64,000 nt of DNA from Alphaproteobacteria bacterium. Its GTDB lineage: Bacteria > Pseudomonadota > Alphaproteobacteria > UBA6615. Under the pieces are notes generated by a model. That model did no database searches, was not told the DNA's origin, and worked only from the letters and a program-made list of their open reading frames with translations. The stretch covers positions 62,001 through 126,000 of the forward strand of contig JAJFJA010000057.1 of NCBI GenBank assembly GCA_021774445.1. Reading direction: 5' to 3'. The translations under genes were made by a program, and so were the position numbers. Shown here piece by piece: positions 63,487-64,000 of this stretch (within the stretch, counting starts at the first letter, position 1; each line of letters begins with the position of its first letter).

Positions 63487-64000
63487 TTACTCCACATAGC
63501 TGCGAAGGGAACTCCAGATCCTATCCACAATGTCCAGGTATTCCGGGTCGCGGCGAATATTTTCCGAACCCCGGTTGCGGAAACCGCTCGGCCGGATGAT
63601 CTCGGACACGCGACTGGGCCGGGGAAGCAAGATCGCGATCTGGTCCGAGACATAGACGGCCTCCTCAATGGAATGGGTCACGAATATGAAGGTCTTGTTT
63701 TCGTGTTGGACCAGCGAAAGCAGGTCTTCTTGAAACTTGCGACGGGTCTGTTCGTCGACCGCCGAAAACGGCTCGTCCATCAGGAGAACCCGGGCGTCGA
63801 CCGCCAGGGCCCGGGCCAACCCGACGCGCTGGCGCATGCCGCCCGACAGTTCATGGGGAAAGCTGTTTTCAAAACCGCCCAGGCCCACATCCTGGATGTA
63901 TTTTTCGGCGATGCCTTCCCGTTCCGATTTGGCGACGCCGCGCAGCTCCAGACCGAAGGCAACGTTGCGAATAACGCTCGCCCATGGCAGCAGCGCAAAA
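63487..64000 (-). CDS. NitT/TauT-type ABC transporter ATP-binding protein, partial
   Basis: Only the last 170 codons are present; the frame is open to the window edge. The visible part starts FALLPWASVIRNVAFGLELR, the Q-loop region with LLPW typical of SsuB/TauB. The signature FPHELSGGMRQRVGLARAL, Walker B VLLMDEPFSAVD and switch region FVTHSIEEAVYVSD follow. Walker A lies outside the window. It drives the permease encoded 8 bp downstream. Confidence 0.9.
   Translation of the reverse strand, partial: FALLPWASVIRNVAFGLELRGVAKSEREGIAEKYIQDVGLGGFENSFPHELSGGMRQRVGLARALAVDARVLLMDEPFSAVDEQTRRKFQEDLLSLVQHENKTFIFVTHSIEEAVYVSDQIAILLPRPSRVSEIIRPSGFRNRGSENIRRDPEYLDIVDRIWSSLRSYVE

Noticed and set aside
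1..64000. CRISPR array, rRNA operon or insertion sequence
   Set aside because: No regularly spaced repeats, rRNA sequence or transposase-like protein was seen on either strand.

Overview
The window is a 64 kb piece of a GC-rich alphaproteobacterial chromosome, probably Rhodospirillales-like. This placement is inferred from gene content and order: an Hsp20 gene overlapping a DUF1150 gene, the block kdsD-lptC-lptA-lptB-rpoN-hpf-ptsN, an NDUFA9-type gene next to uppP, gltD before gltB, and infC-rpmI-rplT-pheS-pheT-lepA. No species can be named from the sequence alone.

Region 1 (1-13.2 kb) is accessory catabolism. After the end of an MFS exporter gene and a Bax-like glucosaminidase gene comes a cluster of an SDR protein, two DadA-like FAD amino-acid oxidoreductases, an Asp/Glu-racemase-fold protein, a GntR/FCD regulator, a ThDP-dependent decarboxylase/synthase-like enzyme, a complete TRAP transporter (dctP-dctQ-dctM), an enolase-superfamily epimerase/cycloisomerase and a frameshifted EamA exporter. 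The regulator and the ThDP enzyme are divergent across a 176 bp promoter region with repeated ACTGTAT/TGTACAG half-sites. The set fits uptake, stereochemical conversion and oxidation of an amino or hydroxy acid, followed by ThDP-dependent cleavage of a 2-oxo acid. The substrate is unknown.

Region 2 (13.2-18.8 kb) holds an AGE-like (alpha/alpha)6 barrel protein, an unusual Rieske protein with a long helical C-terminal domain, an SRPBCC protein, a DUF938 methyltransferase-like protein, a hidden 50-residue membrane peptide and the hsp20-DUF1150 pair. Region 3 (18.8-36.6 kb) is core: PTS-Ntr, ribosome hibernation, sigma-54, LPS transport, Kdo precursor synthesis, RNase D, NDUFA9-like protein, UppP, glutamate synthase (with a sigma-54-like promoter upstream), a GST, a TPR protein and a YeeZ-like epimerase. 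A lower-GC toxin-antitoxin-like pair (ImmA/IrrE plus DUF4411) is inserted at 36.7-38.4 kb.

Region 4 (38.4-50.9 kb) has an alpha/beta hydrolase, two glycosyltransferases, then thrS, infC, rpmI, rplT, pheS, pheT and lepA. infC appears to start at a rare ATC codon. Region 5 (51-64 kb) begins just after a tRNA-Ser(GGA) gene and is again accessory: a Gfo/Idh/MocA dehydrogenase, a ribose/fructose-type ABC transporter with a single-domain ATPase, a GMC oxidoreductase relic with a large internal deletion, a MalFGK-type sugar/polyol ABC transporter with two different ATPases and a TIM-barrel isomerase, and the start of a NitT/TauT-type ABC operon cut by the window edge. Dispersed inverted repeats, stem-loops after transporter binding-protein genes, and a short tandem duplication complete the picture. 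No CRISPR array, rRNA or intact insertion sequence was seen.
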